Virus record (IMG/VR): IMGVR_UViG_3300032242_001258
Coordinates: 1 to 27,446 of that record
DNA from: a virus
Strand: one strand, 5' to 3'
Length of the DNA stretch: 27,446 bases
The position numbers and the translations under genes are program-made. Shown here in pieces: positions 1-5,695 of the stretch. Within the stretch, counting starts at the first letter, position 1. Every line of letters begins with the position of its first letter. The notes under the pieces were generated by a model. The model saw only the letters and a list, made by a program, of their open reading frames with translations, did no database searches and was not told the DNA's origin.

Positions 1-61
1 TAGTAGATCAGGAATACACTTCACCCGCCCGAATTCTGATAGAATGTCGGAATTGTCTAGA

Positions 62-77
62 TGTGAGCGGAATCACA
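62..77. promoter_or_regulatory. CRP/GlxR-like palindrome, copy 1
   Basis: Perfect TGTGA-GCGGAA-TCACA. Its centre lies 52.5 bases before the -10 hexamer of the promoter at 99-127, close to the usual class I activator position. The half-sites match the CRP/GlxR consensus of known family members; binding here is inferred. Confidence 0.65.
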
Positions 78-98
78 CTCTAAATACGGCGTGTCGGC

Positions 99-127
99 TT
101 GATTTCCTAGCAATAGTATGCTAGACT
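99..127 (+). promoter_or_regulatory. Probable promoter of the first gene cluster
   Basis: TTGATT, a 17-base spacer ending in TGC (extended -10), then TAGACT. It would drive the genes from 282 onward with a leader of about 150 bases. Confidence 0.5.
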
Positions 128-281
128 TCCAGTTATAAAATTAAATATAGAAAAATCCTAGTTGAGCCTGTTGAGCCTTAGCAAATAATCCGAAAGGTGA
201 GCCTAAGCAAATAAACAGCGAATAACACTAGCCAAGAAAACAGATTAGAAAGTCTAATCAAATTAAAGAAAGGTTCATAAT

Positions 282-449
282 ATGAACACTATAAATAAAG
301 TGCATAGTTTGCACACTGTCCCTGCTAATTCTACTACCTGCTTATTCTGTAAAGAATCAGTAGTGTTTAGTAAAGGTCTGCGTGCTTGGCAGACTACTAA
401 CGGACAAGGTAATGTCCGTTGTTACTTCACAGTGGAGGTAAATAACTAA
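282..449 (+). CDS. Small CxxC protein, function unknown
   Basis: 55 aa, beginning MNTINKVHSL. One CxxC pair (CLFC, residues 20-23) and a single later Cys suggest a small metal-binding or redox peptide. The start is supported by AAAGAAAGGTTC about 8 bases upstream. It overlaps the next gene in TAATG, so the two are probably translationally coupled. It resembles no family I can name. Confidence 0.7.
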   Translation: MNTINKVHSLHTVPANSTTCLFCKESVVFSKGLRAWQTTNGQGNVRCYFTVEVNN

Positions 450-562
450 TGATTATTCTAACCTATATCGTCCGTACTGTTATGGCACTAGCGTTTGTGC
501 CAATGTGTTACTTAGTGTATGCTATGTATCAAGATTTTAAAACTATTGGAAAGGATAACTAA
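449..562 (+). CDS. Small single-span membrane protein
   Basis: 37 aa, MIILTYIVRTVMALAF and onward: one hydrophobic segment at about residues 2-25, then a short charged tail (QDFKTIGKDN). It starts inside the previous stop codon (TAATG), with the upstream GGAGG at 433-437 serving as ribosome-binding site. Function unknown; it is the second gene of a tight five-gene run. Confidence 0.65.
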   Translation: MIILTYIVRTVMALAFVPMCYLVYAMYQDFKTIGKDN

Positions 563-739
563 ATGACTATGACTTATTCATTTGAAAAAAAGTTTGACCC
601 TTGGGCTATCGAGCCTGATGCATTTGATCTGCTTATGGCAGAAGAAACCGAGGCTGAAAATGCTAAGGCTAATAATGAAATCTCTATCGAGGATATAGAG
701 GATAGTGAAGTGGAGTTTGATGAGGAGTTTGATTTATAA
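563..739 (+). CDS. Acidic small protein, unknown
   Basis: 58 aa, very acidic: the second half is almost entirely Glu, Asp and Asn, ending DEEFDL. AAAGGATAACTAA gives a ribosome-binding site at usual spacing. Such acidic peptides can be DNA mimics or inhibitors of host proteins, but nothing here shows that. Its stop overlaps the next start. Confidence 0.7.
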   Translation: MTMTYSFEKKFDPWAIEPDAFDLLMAEETEAENAKANNEISIEDIEDSEVEFDEEFDL

Positions 740-852
740 TGCTACACTTCATAACTAAAGCACACTACTACGCCCCGCACTTAATACACGCCCCGCATCA
801 TATTGCTTGGCTTAAATCCTCAATTAAACTAACACATCACTACACACGATAG
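739..852 (+). CDS. Histidine-rich small protein, unknown
   Basis: 37 aa with seven His residues, including APH repeated twice (HYYAPHLIHAPHHIAW). It starts in TAATG coupled to the gene before. The His pattern could bind metal. No family recognised; the short length keeps confidence moderate. Confidence 0.5.
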   Translation: MLHFITKAHYYAPHLIHAPHHIAWLKSSIKLTHHYTR

Positions 853-863
853 GAATTAAATAA

Positions 864-1055
864 ATGATGAGCCGTAAAGACTACATAAATGTGGCAGATA
901 TTCTGCACGAAAATAAAAATCGAATTGACTCGGATGTTTTTCACGATCTGGTAATTGACTTCTCCGATTTCTTTTTTGCAGATAACCCCAACTTCTCGCC
1001 AAATCGTTTTGAATTGGCTTGCTATGGAAATGATGAGGGAGGGGATGTAAAGTAA
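864..1055 (+). CDS. Small protein, unknown
   Basis: 63 aa, MMSRKDYINVADILHENK and onward, with no Cys pair or membrane segment. The start is preceded by TAGGAATTAAATAA; the second Met at 867 is equally possible. The last codons overlap the next gene's ATG. A longer reading frame on the opposite strand here has no ribosome-binding site and is treated as a shadow. Confidence 0.7.
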   Translation: MMSRKDYINVADILHENKNRIDSDVFHDLVIDFSDFFFADNPNFSPNRFELACYGNDEGGDVK

Positions 1056-1153
1056 TGGAAGACATTCTCGGATTCTCAAATGCAATCGAGCTGGATCACT
1101 TAAATGATGAACAGTTAAAAATTGTTGAAAATATTTTCAAAGATTTTAAATAA
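1055..1153 (+). CDS. Very short acidic protein, unknown
   Basis: 32 aa, MEDILGFSNAIELDHL and onward, probably one or two helices. AGGGAGGGG lies just upstream and the start overlaps the previous stop (TAATG). It closes the first gene run and is followed by a strong hairpin at 1163-1197. Confidence 0.55.
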   Translation: MEDILGFSNAIELDHLNDEQLKIVENIFKDFK

Positions 1154-1162
1154 ATAAAAAAT

Positions 1163-1197
1163 GCTCTGAAGTAGGTATAAAATACTTACTTCAGGGC
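1163..1197 (+). terminator. Long hairpin, probable terminator
   Basis: GCTCTGAAGTA pairs with TACTTCAGGGC (11 bp, one G-U), and GTAT/ATAC pairs inside it. There is no U tract after it, so termination or 3'-end protection is inferred from its place at the end of the 282-1153 gene run. Confidence 0.5.
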
Positions 1198-1225
1198 AGG
1201 GGCGCGGCCCGATTTGTACCCTTTG

Positions 1226-1249
1226 TTACGATATGTCCGAATTTCTCCC
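1226..1249. repeat. TTACGA intergenic element, copy 1
   Basis: TTACGA, 8 bases, then AATTTCTCCC. It matches five other gaps in the window (3127, 5472, 6979, 10430, 10475). It follows a GGGGCGCGG block here, as in several other copies. Confidence 0.5.
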
Positions 1250-1255
1250 GAGTTT

Positions 1256-1271
1256 TGTGAATTTAATCACA
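1256..1271. promoter_or_regulatory. CRP/GlxR-like palindrome, copy 2
   Basis: Perfect TGTGA-ATTTAA-TCACA. Its centre is 72.5 bases before the -10 at 1336. Five bases further on is a second small palindrome, TGAGCGTCTCA (1277-1287). The same pair with the same spacing occurs at 3162-3193. Confidence 0.7.
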
Positions 1272-1312
1272 TAGTCTGAGCGTCTCACTATTTAAGATAC
1301 TCCCGAGTATAC

Positions 1313-1341
1313 TTGATAGTAGCGATATTTTGTGAGATAAT
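1313..1341 (+). promoter_or_regulatory. Sigma70-type promoter
   Basis: TTGATA, 17-base spacer, GATAAT. Only two bases differ from the ideal hexamers. It precedes the gene at 1375 by a short leader. Confidence 0.75.
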
Positions 1342-1374
1342 ACTATTATTAGAAAATAAAGAAAGGTGGTCAAA

Positions 1375-1569
1375 ATGACTACACTAAATAAAGTAAATAT
1401 CGGAAAAACCCTTGGAATTTCCGCTAAATTAGAAAATCAAATCGTTCACGAATTTAACAATGGTGGATGTACTTCTTCTTATGGCTTATCTACGCCTCAG
1501 CGTATAGCCTTATTAAAAATCCTATTGGGTGGAAATGCCCCTAAGTGTGAGTGTATTCTCTGCATTTAA
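1375..1569 (+). CDS. Small cysteine-containing protein, unknown
   Basis: 64 aa, MTTLNKVNIGKTLG and onward. The middle (STPQRIALLKILLG) looks helical, and the C-terminus ends in a cysteine cluster (CECILC). An in-frame GTG at 1366 is possible, but it lies inside GAAAGGTGG, which serves better as ribosome-binding site for ATG 1375. The next promoter begins right after the stop. Confidence 0.7.
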   Translation: MTTLNKVNIGKTLGISAKLENQIVHEFNNGGCTSSYGLSTPQRIALLKILLGGNAPKCECILCI

Positions 1570-1585
1570 AGCTCCCCCCGCCCAA

Positions 1586-1607
1586 TGTCAGTGGGCTCTG
1601 CTATAAT
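1586..1607 (+). promoter_or_regulatory. TGTCRGTGG-type promoter, copy 1
   Basis: TGTCAGTGG, 7 bases ending TGC, TATAAT. There is no normal -35 hexamer at the usual place. It drives the zinc-protein genes from 1639. Confidence 0.75.
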
Positions 1608-1638
1608 AAATCCGTTAAACAAAAGAAAGGAAGTTAAA

Positions 1639-1866
1639 ATGACTTCACTAAAAATAAATTGCCAAGAGTGTGGCAAATCCTGCGGAGAGATTTCCGTATA
1701 TGACGCTCCTTATACTGGGGCAACTACTTGCTGGGAATGCACTTTTAAAAATTGCGATCTCTGCTATGGTCAAGGTATCACTGGTTGGGTTAGCCCTGAT
1801 GGTGATTTTGATTTTGATTATTGCGAATGCAACCCACTTTGCCTAACACTAGAGGAGGTCAGATAA
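1639..1866 (+). CDS. Zinc-ribbon-like protein
   Basis: 75 aa with nine Cys arranged as CQECGKSC, CWEC, CDLC and CEC, so probably one or two zinc sites. The start follows AAAGGAAGTTAAA; the in-frame ATG at 1585 lies in the promoter and is rejected. It overlaps the next gene in TAATG. The middle CxxCxG pattern recalls DnaJ-type zinc repeats, but there is no J domain. Function unknown. Confidence 0.8.
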   Translation: MTSLKINCQECGKSCGEISVYDAPYTGATTCWECTFKNCDLCYGQGITGWVSPDGDFDFDYCECNPLCLTLEEVR

Positions 1867-2072
1867 TGACTAATAAAACTACTTTTGAAGTCGCTTGCTT
1901 ATACTATGAAATTTGTGGTGCAAGCCAAACTTTTGACTCTGCTGAAGAGTATGACATCTATGGCGATGACTATGTCTGCCCTGAATGCTATGATCAACAA
2001 GAAATGGGAATGTATGGGTGGGCAGACTCAAGCGATGCCTTTCCAATGTCTCTAGAATATGACGAAGGGTGA
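1866..2072 (+). CDS. Small zinc-binding acidic protein
   Basis: 68 aa. Cys at about residues 11 and 17 plus a CPEC pair near 38-41 suggest one zinc site; the rest is rich in Asp, Glu and Tyr. GAGGAGG upstream is a strong ribosome-binding site, and the ATG overlaps the previous stop. It probably acts with its zinc-protein neighbour. No family recognised. Confidence 0.75.
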   Translation: MTNKTTFEVACLYYEICGASQTFDSAEEYDIYGDDYVCPECYDQQEMGMYGWADSSDAFPMSLEYDEG

Positions 2073-2077
2073 TATAT

Positions 2078-2194
2078 ATGAATCTAGACGAATTTAAAAC
2101 TTATGTCCAAAACAAGCGTGAGGAATCACGCCTTAAAGGAATGTCAGCCCTATCTGCTACAATAACAACCTCAAACCCGAAAGAAGGAAAATAA
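2078..2194 (+). CDS. Short protein containing an embedded promoter
   Basis: 38 aa, MNLDEFKTYVQNKREESR and onward: a charged helix, then a Ser/Thr-rich tail. GAAGGG lies upstream. The tail coincides with a promoter of the TGTCRG family (2142-2163) and with the ribosome-binding site of the next gene. The C-terminal third may therefore be dictated by DNA signals, not protein function. Confidence 0.5.
   Translation: MNLDEFKTYVQNKREESRLKGMSALSATITTSNPKEGK
2142..2163 (+). promoter_or_regulatory. TGTCRG-type promoter, variant copy
   Basis: TGTCAGCCC, 7 bases ending TGC, TACAAT. It keeps the TGTCAG half and exact spacing of the family but has CCC instead of TGG. It lies inside the preceding reading frame and serves the gene at 2196. 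Confidence 0.55.
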
Positions 2195-2195
2195 T

Positions 2196-2453
2196 ATGAA
2201 AATGCACGAACTCGATACAACAAACTGGAACGCTTACCCTTTCACAGTTAATGGAATCAACTATGTCTCAAAGGTAAAGCCTGAGTCATCTATGGCAAAG
2301 CGAATTTCTATGGTACCTGCTCAGATCTTTATTTCTATGAATGAAGATTGTGTCCGAGAGTTAATCGGTAATGTAACTTCTCCGTCTCTATTAGTTGCAA
2401 AACTCTATGAGGTAAATGAAAATGCTAGCGAAGCCGTTATCGAAATTGTCTGA
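2196..2453 (+). CDS. Conserved-looking phage protein, unknown
   Basis: 85 aa, MKMHELDTTNWNAYPF and onward. It appears to be a compact mixed alpha/beta protein without Cys pairs or membrane segments. GAAGGAAAATAAT upstream fixes the start; a second Met two codons later is possible. The last 32 bases overlap the next gene in another frame. Confidence 0.75.
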   Translation: MKMHELDTTNWNAYPFTVNGINYVSKVKPESSMAKRISMVPAQIFISMNEDCVRELIGNVTSPSLLVAKLYEVNENASEAVIEIV

Positions 2454-2556
2454 TAAAGTCCGCCGTATACAGGAGTTAAGGCGTAGCAATTCTGCTACGC
2501 CCATCCGCAACAAGAAAAAATATACCCGTAAAACAAAATACAAAAAGGAATACTAA
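2422..2556 (+). CDS. Very basic small protein
   Basis: 44 aa, about 40 percent Lys plus Arg, with QELRRSN in the middle and YTRKTKYKKEY at the end. It overlaps the previous gene and has GAGG 9 bases upstream. It resembles small basic proteins often found in actinophages and could bind nucleic acid. A perfect 9-bp hairpin (GGCGTAGCA, ATTC, TGCTACGCC; 2480-2501) lies inside it. Confidence 0.65.
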   Translation: MLAKPLSKLSDKVRRIQELRRSNSATPIRNKKKYTRKTKYKKEY

Positions 2557-2557
2557 T

Positions 2558-2827
2558 ATGTCAAATATCTCTACCGCCCTTGCTATCCAAGAAGCCTGCT
2601 CTAATGCTGTTTATGCATATGAGTCAATGGAAGTTGCTGCAGAAATTGCACAACAAACTGATTTTAATCCTGCCGTCTTGCAATTGTTAATGAAGTACAC
2701 TGCAATTTTAACTGCAGGCGTTGCAACTAATATGACACAGGTTCTGATGAGTGAATCTGATTTTAATCATATGATGTCAGAAATGCGTGAACTCGGAGCA
2801 TTCGAAGGGATCGAAGATGAAAACTAA
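2558..2827 (+). CDS. Helical protein, unknown
   Basis: 89 aa, rich in Ala, Met, Glu and Gln, predicted almost wholly alpha-helical (ALAIQEACSNAVYAYESM and on). The ribosome-binding site AAAAAGGAATACTAAT matches its neighbours. Its end overlaps the start of the next gene. No family recognised. Confidence 0.75.
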   Translation: MSNISTALAIQEACSNAVYAYESMEVAAEIAQQTDFNPAVLQLLMKYTAILTAGVATNMTQVLMSESDFNHMMSEMRELGAFEGIEDEN

Positions 2828-3017
2828 ACTACAGGGCCAAAACATTTTTACAGAAATTATTTCTGATTATCTTGGCGTAACAATGGACGTTGCGCTACTT
2901 GTACAAGATGAAATTGATGAAGGTTGTTATTTAGATTGGTCCGAAGCATCCATTGAAGAGATTGAATTTGCTGCAATGTTAGCTTTTGAAAATTTAAATG
3001 TAGATCATAAATTTTAG
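2817..3017 (+). CDS. Small acidic protein, unknown
   Basis: 66 aa. ATG 2817 is chosen because GAAGGG sits 7 bases upstream; an in-frame ATG at 2787 would lie deep in the previous gene. The sequence (DVALLVQDEIDEGCYLDW, then EEIEFAAMLAFENL) suggests two amphipathic helices. It is the last gene before the hairpin at 3039. Confidence 0.7.
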   Translation: MKTKLQGQNIFTEIISDYLGVTMDVALLVQDEIDEGCYLDWSEASIEEIEFAAMLAFENLNVDHKF

Positions 3018-3038
3018 CTGCGACGGGTAGAGAGAATG

Positions 3039-3067
3039 CAATGGGTCCAGGGGTGGGCCCATTGTTT
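3039..3067 (+). terminator. Hairpin terminator
   Basis: CAATGGGTCC, loop AGGGGT, GGGCCCATTG (10 bp with one G-U), followed by TTT. It is placed at the end of the 1639-3017 gene run. Confidence 0.55.
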
Positions 3068-3126
3068 AAATATGCAATGCAATGCATAAAGATGCAGGGG
3101 CCGCGCCCCGTCAAGCCGACACGCCG

Positions 3127-3150
3127 TTACGAATGGTCATAAAAAACTCT
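3127..3150. repeat. TTACGA intergenic element, copy 2
   Basis: TTACGA, 9 bases, AAAAAACTCTG. It follows a palindromic GGGGCCGCGCCCC block (3098-3110). This is the most diverged copy at its right end. Confidence 0.4.
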
Positions 3151-3161
3151 GACTAATCAGA

Positions 3162-3177
3162 TGTGAGCCAACTCACA
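3162..3177. promoter_or_regulatory. CRP/GlxR-like palindrome, copy 3
   Basis: Perfect TGTGA-GCCAAC-TCACA. Its centre is 73.5 bases before the -10 at 3243. It is followed five bases later by TGAGCGTCTCA (3183-3193), exactly as in copy 2. Confidence 0.7.
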
Positions 3178-3226
3178 TAACCTGAGCGTCTCATATGCTG
3201 GAATTACTGGCTAGTAAGTAGAGGAA

Positions 3227-3248
3227 TGTCGGTGGTGTCGTGTATAAT
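3227..3248 (+). promoter_or_regulatory. TGTCRGTGG-type promoter, copy 2
   Basis: TGTCGGTGG, 7 bases ending GTG, TATAAT. It drives the gene at 3285. Confidence 0.7.
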
Positions 3249-3284
3249 TCCAACTATTAGAAACAAAGAAAGAAGGTAGCAAAT

Positions 3285-3512
3285 ATGCTAATCTCACAAG
3301 CCCTAGAAGGCAAATATGTAAAGTCCTCAAAGGGACAAGGTATAATCCAATATGCAGATTTCCGTAGAGATATGGAACACTCAACACCCGAAGGTTATCT
3401 TGCGTTTGCTTGCAAGGTTCGCCCTACTTATAATCCATCTGTTCATAGATTTATTCCAGAAGATTTTTGGACTACTGTTTATGTAGGCATTGACTCAGAA
3501 TTGGTGGACTAA
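3285..3512 (+). CDS. Small protein, unknown
   Basis: 75 aa, beginning MLISQALEGKYVKSS; the N-terminal third resembles a small beta-barrel (GKYVKSSKGQGIIQYAD). AAAGAAAGAAGGTAGC is the ribosome-binding site. It follows the copy 2 promoter directly. No family recognised. Confidence 0.75.
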   Translation: MLISQALEGKYVKSSKGQGIIQYADFRRDMEHSTPEGYLAFACKVRPTYNPSVHRFIPEDFWTTVYVGIDSELVD

Positions 3513-3513
3513 T

Positions 3514-3720
3514 ATGACTATTAAACTTGGTGGGCTAGGGCAGGAGATTTCTGCCTATTGCCCAGTATGCTCAGAAAAAATGACCCATATGTGTATCGCT
3601 ACACTTGGTACGGGTCGTACTGTTCGCTATGCGTGGGAATGTAATGCTTGCGAATTATCTCTTAAATCAGATAAAGATGGCTATGCTCATCTCCTAACAG
3701 AATTGGCTTACTATGCTTAA
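3514..3720 (+). CDS. Zinc-ribbon protein
   Basis: 68 aa with CPVC at residues 16-19 and CNAC in the middle: the classic two-knuckle zinc ribbon with an aromatic strand (VRYAWECNAC). ATG 3514 has GGTGG upstream; the longer frame from 3490 lies in the previous gene. It overlaps the following small gene. Possibly a nucleic-acid-binding or adaptor protein; no specific family. Confidence 0.8.
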   Translation: MTIKLGGLGQEISAYCPVCSEKMTHMCIATLGTGRTVRYAWECNACELSLKSDKDGYAHLLTELAYYA

Positions 3721-3817
3721 TGAATTAGATAAATTGTGGGAAGACTATAAAGAAGCCACTTGGAACACAATGTCAGTGGCAACTGGTACAATATGGGAAA
3801 CAAAGGAGAACGACTAA
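3713..3817 (+). CDS. Short helical protein with embedded promoter
   Basis: 34 aa, MLNELDKLWEDYKEATW and onward. It overlaps the zinc-ribbon gene by 8 bases and ends in TAATG with the next gene. Its second half coincides with a TGTCRGTGG promoter (3771-3792), so the C-terminus may be a by-product of DNA signals. Confidence 0.5.
   Translation: MLNELDKLWEDYKEATWNTMSVATGTIWETKEND
3771..3792 (+). promoter_or_regulatory. TGTCRGTGG-type promoter, copy 3
   Basis: TGTCAGTGG, 7 bases, TACAAT. It is embedded in the short gene 3713-3817 and serves the gene at 3817. Confidence 0.65.
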
Positions 3818-4011
3818 TGTATAAACTCACTACCGCCTATGATGGTCAAGCCCCGCATCATACTATCCAATTAGCAGATGCACTCGAAGCGTTTAACTCT
3901 TTCGCTAGATGTGTAGACTGGGGGTTCGCTAATGAATATGCGACCTATAATCTAACTATGCCTGATGGCAAAATGTATACTAAAAACTTCTACCGCCCGA
4001 AAGGTAAATAA
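3817..4011 (+). CDS. Small protein, unknown
   Basis: 64 aa, MYKLTTAYDGQAPHHTI and onward. A strand-helix-strand layout is likely (LADALEAFNSFARCVDWG, then YATYNLTMPDGK). AAAGGAGAACGACTA gives a good ribosome-binding site for ATG 3817; the upstream in-frame ATG at 3760 overlaps the promoter and is rejected. No family recognised. Confidence 0.75.
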   Translation: MYKLTTAYDGQAPHHTIQLADALEAFNSFARCVDWGFANEYATYNLTMPDGKMYTKNFYRPKGK

Positions 4012-4015
4012 TTAA

Positions 4016-4318
4016 ATGGGATCAACACTTGCAAATGACTTGGCTACTATGCCTGAATTGGATTTAGAATCCGCTATCGGTTATCACTTACAAGGTAATC
4101 ATTATCCACCAGTCCCGCTATCTATGGTGCAGCCATGTATAGATGCTATTGACGCATATTGGGAAATGGACATGGATCGTAATATCGAATTGCCTGATGG
4201 CGTACTATGGCGAGGAGAAACTTATGCTCCCGCTTATGCGATCATCGAAAGTCATCATCTCGAAGCTTGGTGCTCAGAAGATGAGTATCTAAATGAAGTA
4301 GAGCCAGAGGACTACTAA
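4016..4318 (+). CDS. Acidic protein, unknown
   Basis: 100 aa, acidic, with a C-terminal run of Glu and Asp (EDEYLNEVEPEDY). It starts 4 bases after the previous stop with AAAGGTAAATAATTAA upstream. No Cys pair, signal or membrane segment. It ends the run before a CRP-like palindrome. Confidence 0.75.
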   Translation: MGSTLANDLATMPELDLESAIGYHLQGNHYPPVPLSMVQPCIDAIDAYWEMDMDRNIELPDGVLWRGETYAPAYAIIESHHLEAWCSEDEYLNEVEPEDY

Positions 4319-4335
4319 ACTAAATATAATTGTCG

Positions 4336-4351
4336 TGTGATGTAACTCACA
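4336..4351. promoter_or_regulatory. CRP/GlxR-like palindrome, copy 4
   Basis: Perfect TGTGA-TGTAAC-TCACA, flanked by an offset TGTCG/CGACA pair. Its centre is 53.5 bases before the -10 at 4397. Confidence 0.7.
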
Positions 4352-4361
4352 CACGACACGC

Positions 4362-4402
4362 CCATAGCCAGTTGGACAAAGGTTGGCTGGCTATGGTAAA
4401 AT
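4362..4402 (+). promoter_or_regulatory. Promoter inside a 10-bp inverted repeat
   Basis: CCATAGCCAG (4362-4371) and CTGGCTATGG (4387-4396) are perfect inverted repeats flanking the -35 region TGGACA (4373-4378). The -10, TAAAAT (4397-4402), lies 18 bases further on. The palindrome could be an operator or an RNA hairpin. A weaker AGCCA/TGGCT pair occurs before the paralogous gene at 5180. Confidence 0.6.
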
Positions 4403-4435
4403 ACCACCTATAACAACAACAGAAAAGGAAAAACA

Positions 4436-4600
4436 ATGACAATCGGAACAAACACATATCAGGTAGGCGACCTCTTTACCACACAGAAGTCAAAGGTAAC
4501 TGGCGTTATCAAGGCTATCGAGCCTATCAGCGACACAATGACTCGTGTCTTGCTTGATGTAGACGGCGTAGAGCGTTTTACAACAGTTACACTTGCTTAA
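4436..4600 (+). CDS. Small beta-rich protein, paralog of 5180-5350
   Basis: 54 aa, MTIGTNTYQVGDLFTT and onward. It aligns with the 56-aa product at 5180: both share TYQ(V/I)GDLFTT, VTG, and a VTRV/MTRV core ending in an ERF/KRF strand. The pattern suggests a small SH3- or KOW-like barrel that might bind nucleic acid (inference). GAAAAGGAAAAACA is the ribosome-binding site. Confidence 0.75.
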   Translation: MTIGTNTYQVGDLFTTQKSKVTGVIKAIEPISDTMTRVLLDVDGVERFTTVTLA

Positions 4601-4628
4601 TTAAATAAGTATCGGCTACCCCCACCAA

Positions 4629-4650
4629 TGTCGGTGGGGGGTGCTATAAT
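4629..4650 (+). promoter_or_regulatory. TGTCRGTGG-type promoter, copy 4
   Basis: TGTCGGTGG, 7 bases ending TGC, TATAAT. A CCCCCACC/GGTGGGGG inverted repeat (4619-4640) overlaps the element and may also terminate the previous transcript. Confidence 0.75.
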
Positions 4651-4690
4651 AATCTCTCAAACAACAACCCGAATAGAAAGTAGAAAACAA

Positions 4691-5107
4691 ATGGCTAGAG
4701 CAATCTCCGTTAAAGTAGCAACACCAAAGGTAATTAAGGCACTAGAAGATAAGTTAGCATCACTAGAGGCTAAACTTGCAACATCAACTGCAAATGAAGA
4801 AGCATATCAAATTGCTTGGAAGCAATATCAGACCCAGTTGCAGAACTATTGTGTTGCAAATATCTCGCAAGCAACTAACTTCCGTGTATCACACCGAGCA
4901 TATAATCAAAATGTGAACATTGACTATGATGTTCCAACTAACTTGGCTGGATTCCCAGTAGAGCCAAAGCGTGATTTCGAGGTTGTGTATGAACACACAA
5001 TTATTTCTGCAAGAGAAGAAATCACAAATGCACTTAACATCTTGCGTATGACCGACGAGGAATATGTTTCTGCCTCAACTATGAAGTCAATCGCTTCATA
5101 TCTCTAA
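4691..5107 (+). CDS. Coiled-coil protein, unknown
   Basis: 138 aa. The first half is a likely coiled coil (VIKALEDKLASLEAKLA); the second half is mixed, with a Tyr/Asn-rich middle. ATG 4691 is used because the in-frame ATG at 4628 is part of the promoter; the ribosome-binding site (GAAAG) is weak. It sits between two paralogous barrel proteins. No family recognised. Confidence 0.8.
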   Translation: MARAISVKVATPKVIKALEDKLASLEAKLATSTANEEAYQIAWKQYQTQLQNYCVANISQATNFRVSHRAYNQNVNIDYDVPTNLAGFPVEPKRDFEVVYEHTIISAREEITNALNILRMTDEEYVSASTMKSIASYL

Positions 5108-5179
5108 ATAAGTAACGACCTGAGCCAAGTCGCTAAACTGGCTCACCACTATAACCCGAATATAGAAAAGGAAAAAACA

Positions 5180-5350
5180 ATGACACTACAAGGATACACA
5201 TATCAGATCGGTGATCTATTCACAACATCTCGCACAGGTGTTACAGGTCGCATCACAAAGTTTGCACCAGTATCAAATAAAGTTACTCGTGTTCAGTTAC
5301 AATTAGCAAATGGCGCAAAGCGTTTTGCAATGGTAAAAACTTCTGCGTAA
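5180..5350 (+). CDS. Small beta-rich protein, paralog of 4436-4600
   Basis: 56 aa, MTLQGYTYQIGDLFTT and onward, clearly related to the 54-aa product at 4436. GAAAAGGAAAAAACA upstream is almost identical to its sister's leader. The duplicate pair flanks the coiled-coil gene, so local duplication followed by divergence is likely. Confidence 0.75.
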   Translation: MTLQGYTYQIGDLFTTSRTGVTGRITKFAPVSNKVTRVQLQLANGAKRFAMVKTSA

Positions 5351-5360
5351 ATAAATAATT

Positions 5361-5414
5361 AGCGGGTCGTGAGTGATAACAGGTAAGTGTCTAAGTAGCC
5401 TTAGACCACCCGCT
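5361..5414 (+). terminator. Two-helix RNA structure, probable terminator
   Basis: Outer helix AGCGGGT (5361-5367)/ACCCGCT (5408-5414) encloses a perfect inner hairpin GTCTAAG, TAGC, CTTAGAC (5389-5406). It is followed by TAATTTTAATTT. It lies after the gene at 5180 and before the next promoter region. Confidence 0.5.
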
Positions 5415-5471
5415 TAATTTTAATTTGACAAAGTGTGCAGCTGGGGGCGCGGGCCGCCCGATTTGTCCGTT

Positions 5472-5498
5472 TTACGAAGACCCTCCCAAATCTCTGAG
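5472..5498. repeat. TTACGA intergenic element, copy 3
   Basis: TTACGA, 9 bases, CAAATCTCTGAG. It follows a GGGGGCGCGGGCCG block (5443-5456). Confidence 0.5.
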
Positions 5499-5499
5499 T

Positions 5500-5529
5500 T
5501 TGACAATGACCAGTCAAACATTGTATACT
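5500..5529 (+). promoter_or_regulatory. Leaderless promoter with overlapping palindrome
   Basis: TTGACA, 18-base spacer, TATACT, then six bases to ATG 5536, so the mRNA should start at or next to the start codon. GTTTGAC-N8-GTCAAAC (498-519 within 5498-5519) overlaps the -35 and looks like an operator. Confidence 0.7.
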
Positions 5530-5535
5530 TCTCCG

Positions 5536-5634
5536 ATGTCCATAATAATCATAGTGCCCCTTGTGATGTTAATCACACCCATTGTCCTAGTTGTCGGATT
5601 TATCGCTTTTATTAAGACTCTCCGTATTAAATAG
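5536..5634 (+). CDS. Leaderless small membrane protein
   Basis: 32 aa, MSIIIIVPLVMLITPIV and onward, a single strongly hydrophobic span followed by KTLRIK. There is no ribosome-binding site; ATG lies six bases after a TATACT -10 hexamer, the layout of leaderless actinobacterial genes. The longer frame from 5425 would translate the promoter and is rejected. A CRP-like palindrome lies inside the coding region. Confidence 0.6.
   Translation: MSIIIIVPLVMLITPIVLVVGFIAFIKTLRIK
5562..5577. promoter_or_regulatory. CRP/GlxR-like palindrome, copy 5
   Basis: Perfect TGTGA-TGTTAA-TCACA. It lies inside the leaderless gene at about +34, where a bound protein would block transcription. It is also about 92 bases upstream of the next -10. 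Confidence 0.6.
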
Positions 5635-5636
5635 AT

Positions 5637-5666
5637 TTGACTAATGTCAGTGGCTTATGTTAGAAT
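5637..5666 (+). promoter_or_regulatory. TGTCRGTGG-type promoter, copy 5
   Basis: TTGACT, 18-base spacer containing TGTCAGTGG plus 7 bases, TAGAAT. This copy has both a normal -35 and the special spacer element. It drives the DUF932-like gene. Confidence 0.8.
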
Positions 5667-5695
5667 AAGGCTTCAACAACAGAAAGAAGGTTCAT

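Larger units (their letters stand above)
1..281. other. Gene-free left end with regulatory elements
   Basis: No credible gene is seen before the ATG at 282. The stretch holds a CRP-like palindrome (62-77), a possible promoter (99-127), two near-identical copies of GAGCCTNAGCAAATAA (173-188 and 199-214), and a 7-bp hairpin (GATTAGA, AAG loop, TCTAATC; 243-259) just before the ribosome-binding site of the first gene. It reads as a long regulated 5' leader. Confidence 0.6.

Noticed and set aside
840-1085. Minus-strand frames of 69-81 codons opposite 864-1055
   Set aside because: No ribosome-binding site, on the wrong strand for the arm, and opposite a coupled gene pair.
5425-5430. TTGACA as a promoter -35
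   Set aside because: The DNA at the -10 distance is GC-rich (GGGGGCGCGG) with no TANNNT hexamer. The same holds at 6931.
5425-5535. N-terminal extension of the membrane peptide and overlapping frame 5433-5615
   Set aside because: They translate the GC-rich block, the TTACGA element and the promoter; the promoter would start transcription after this part.
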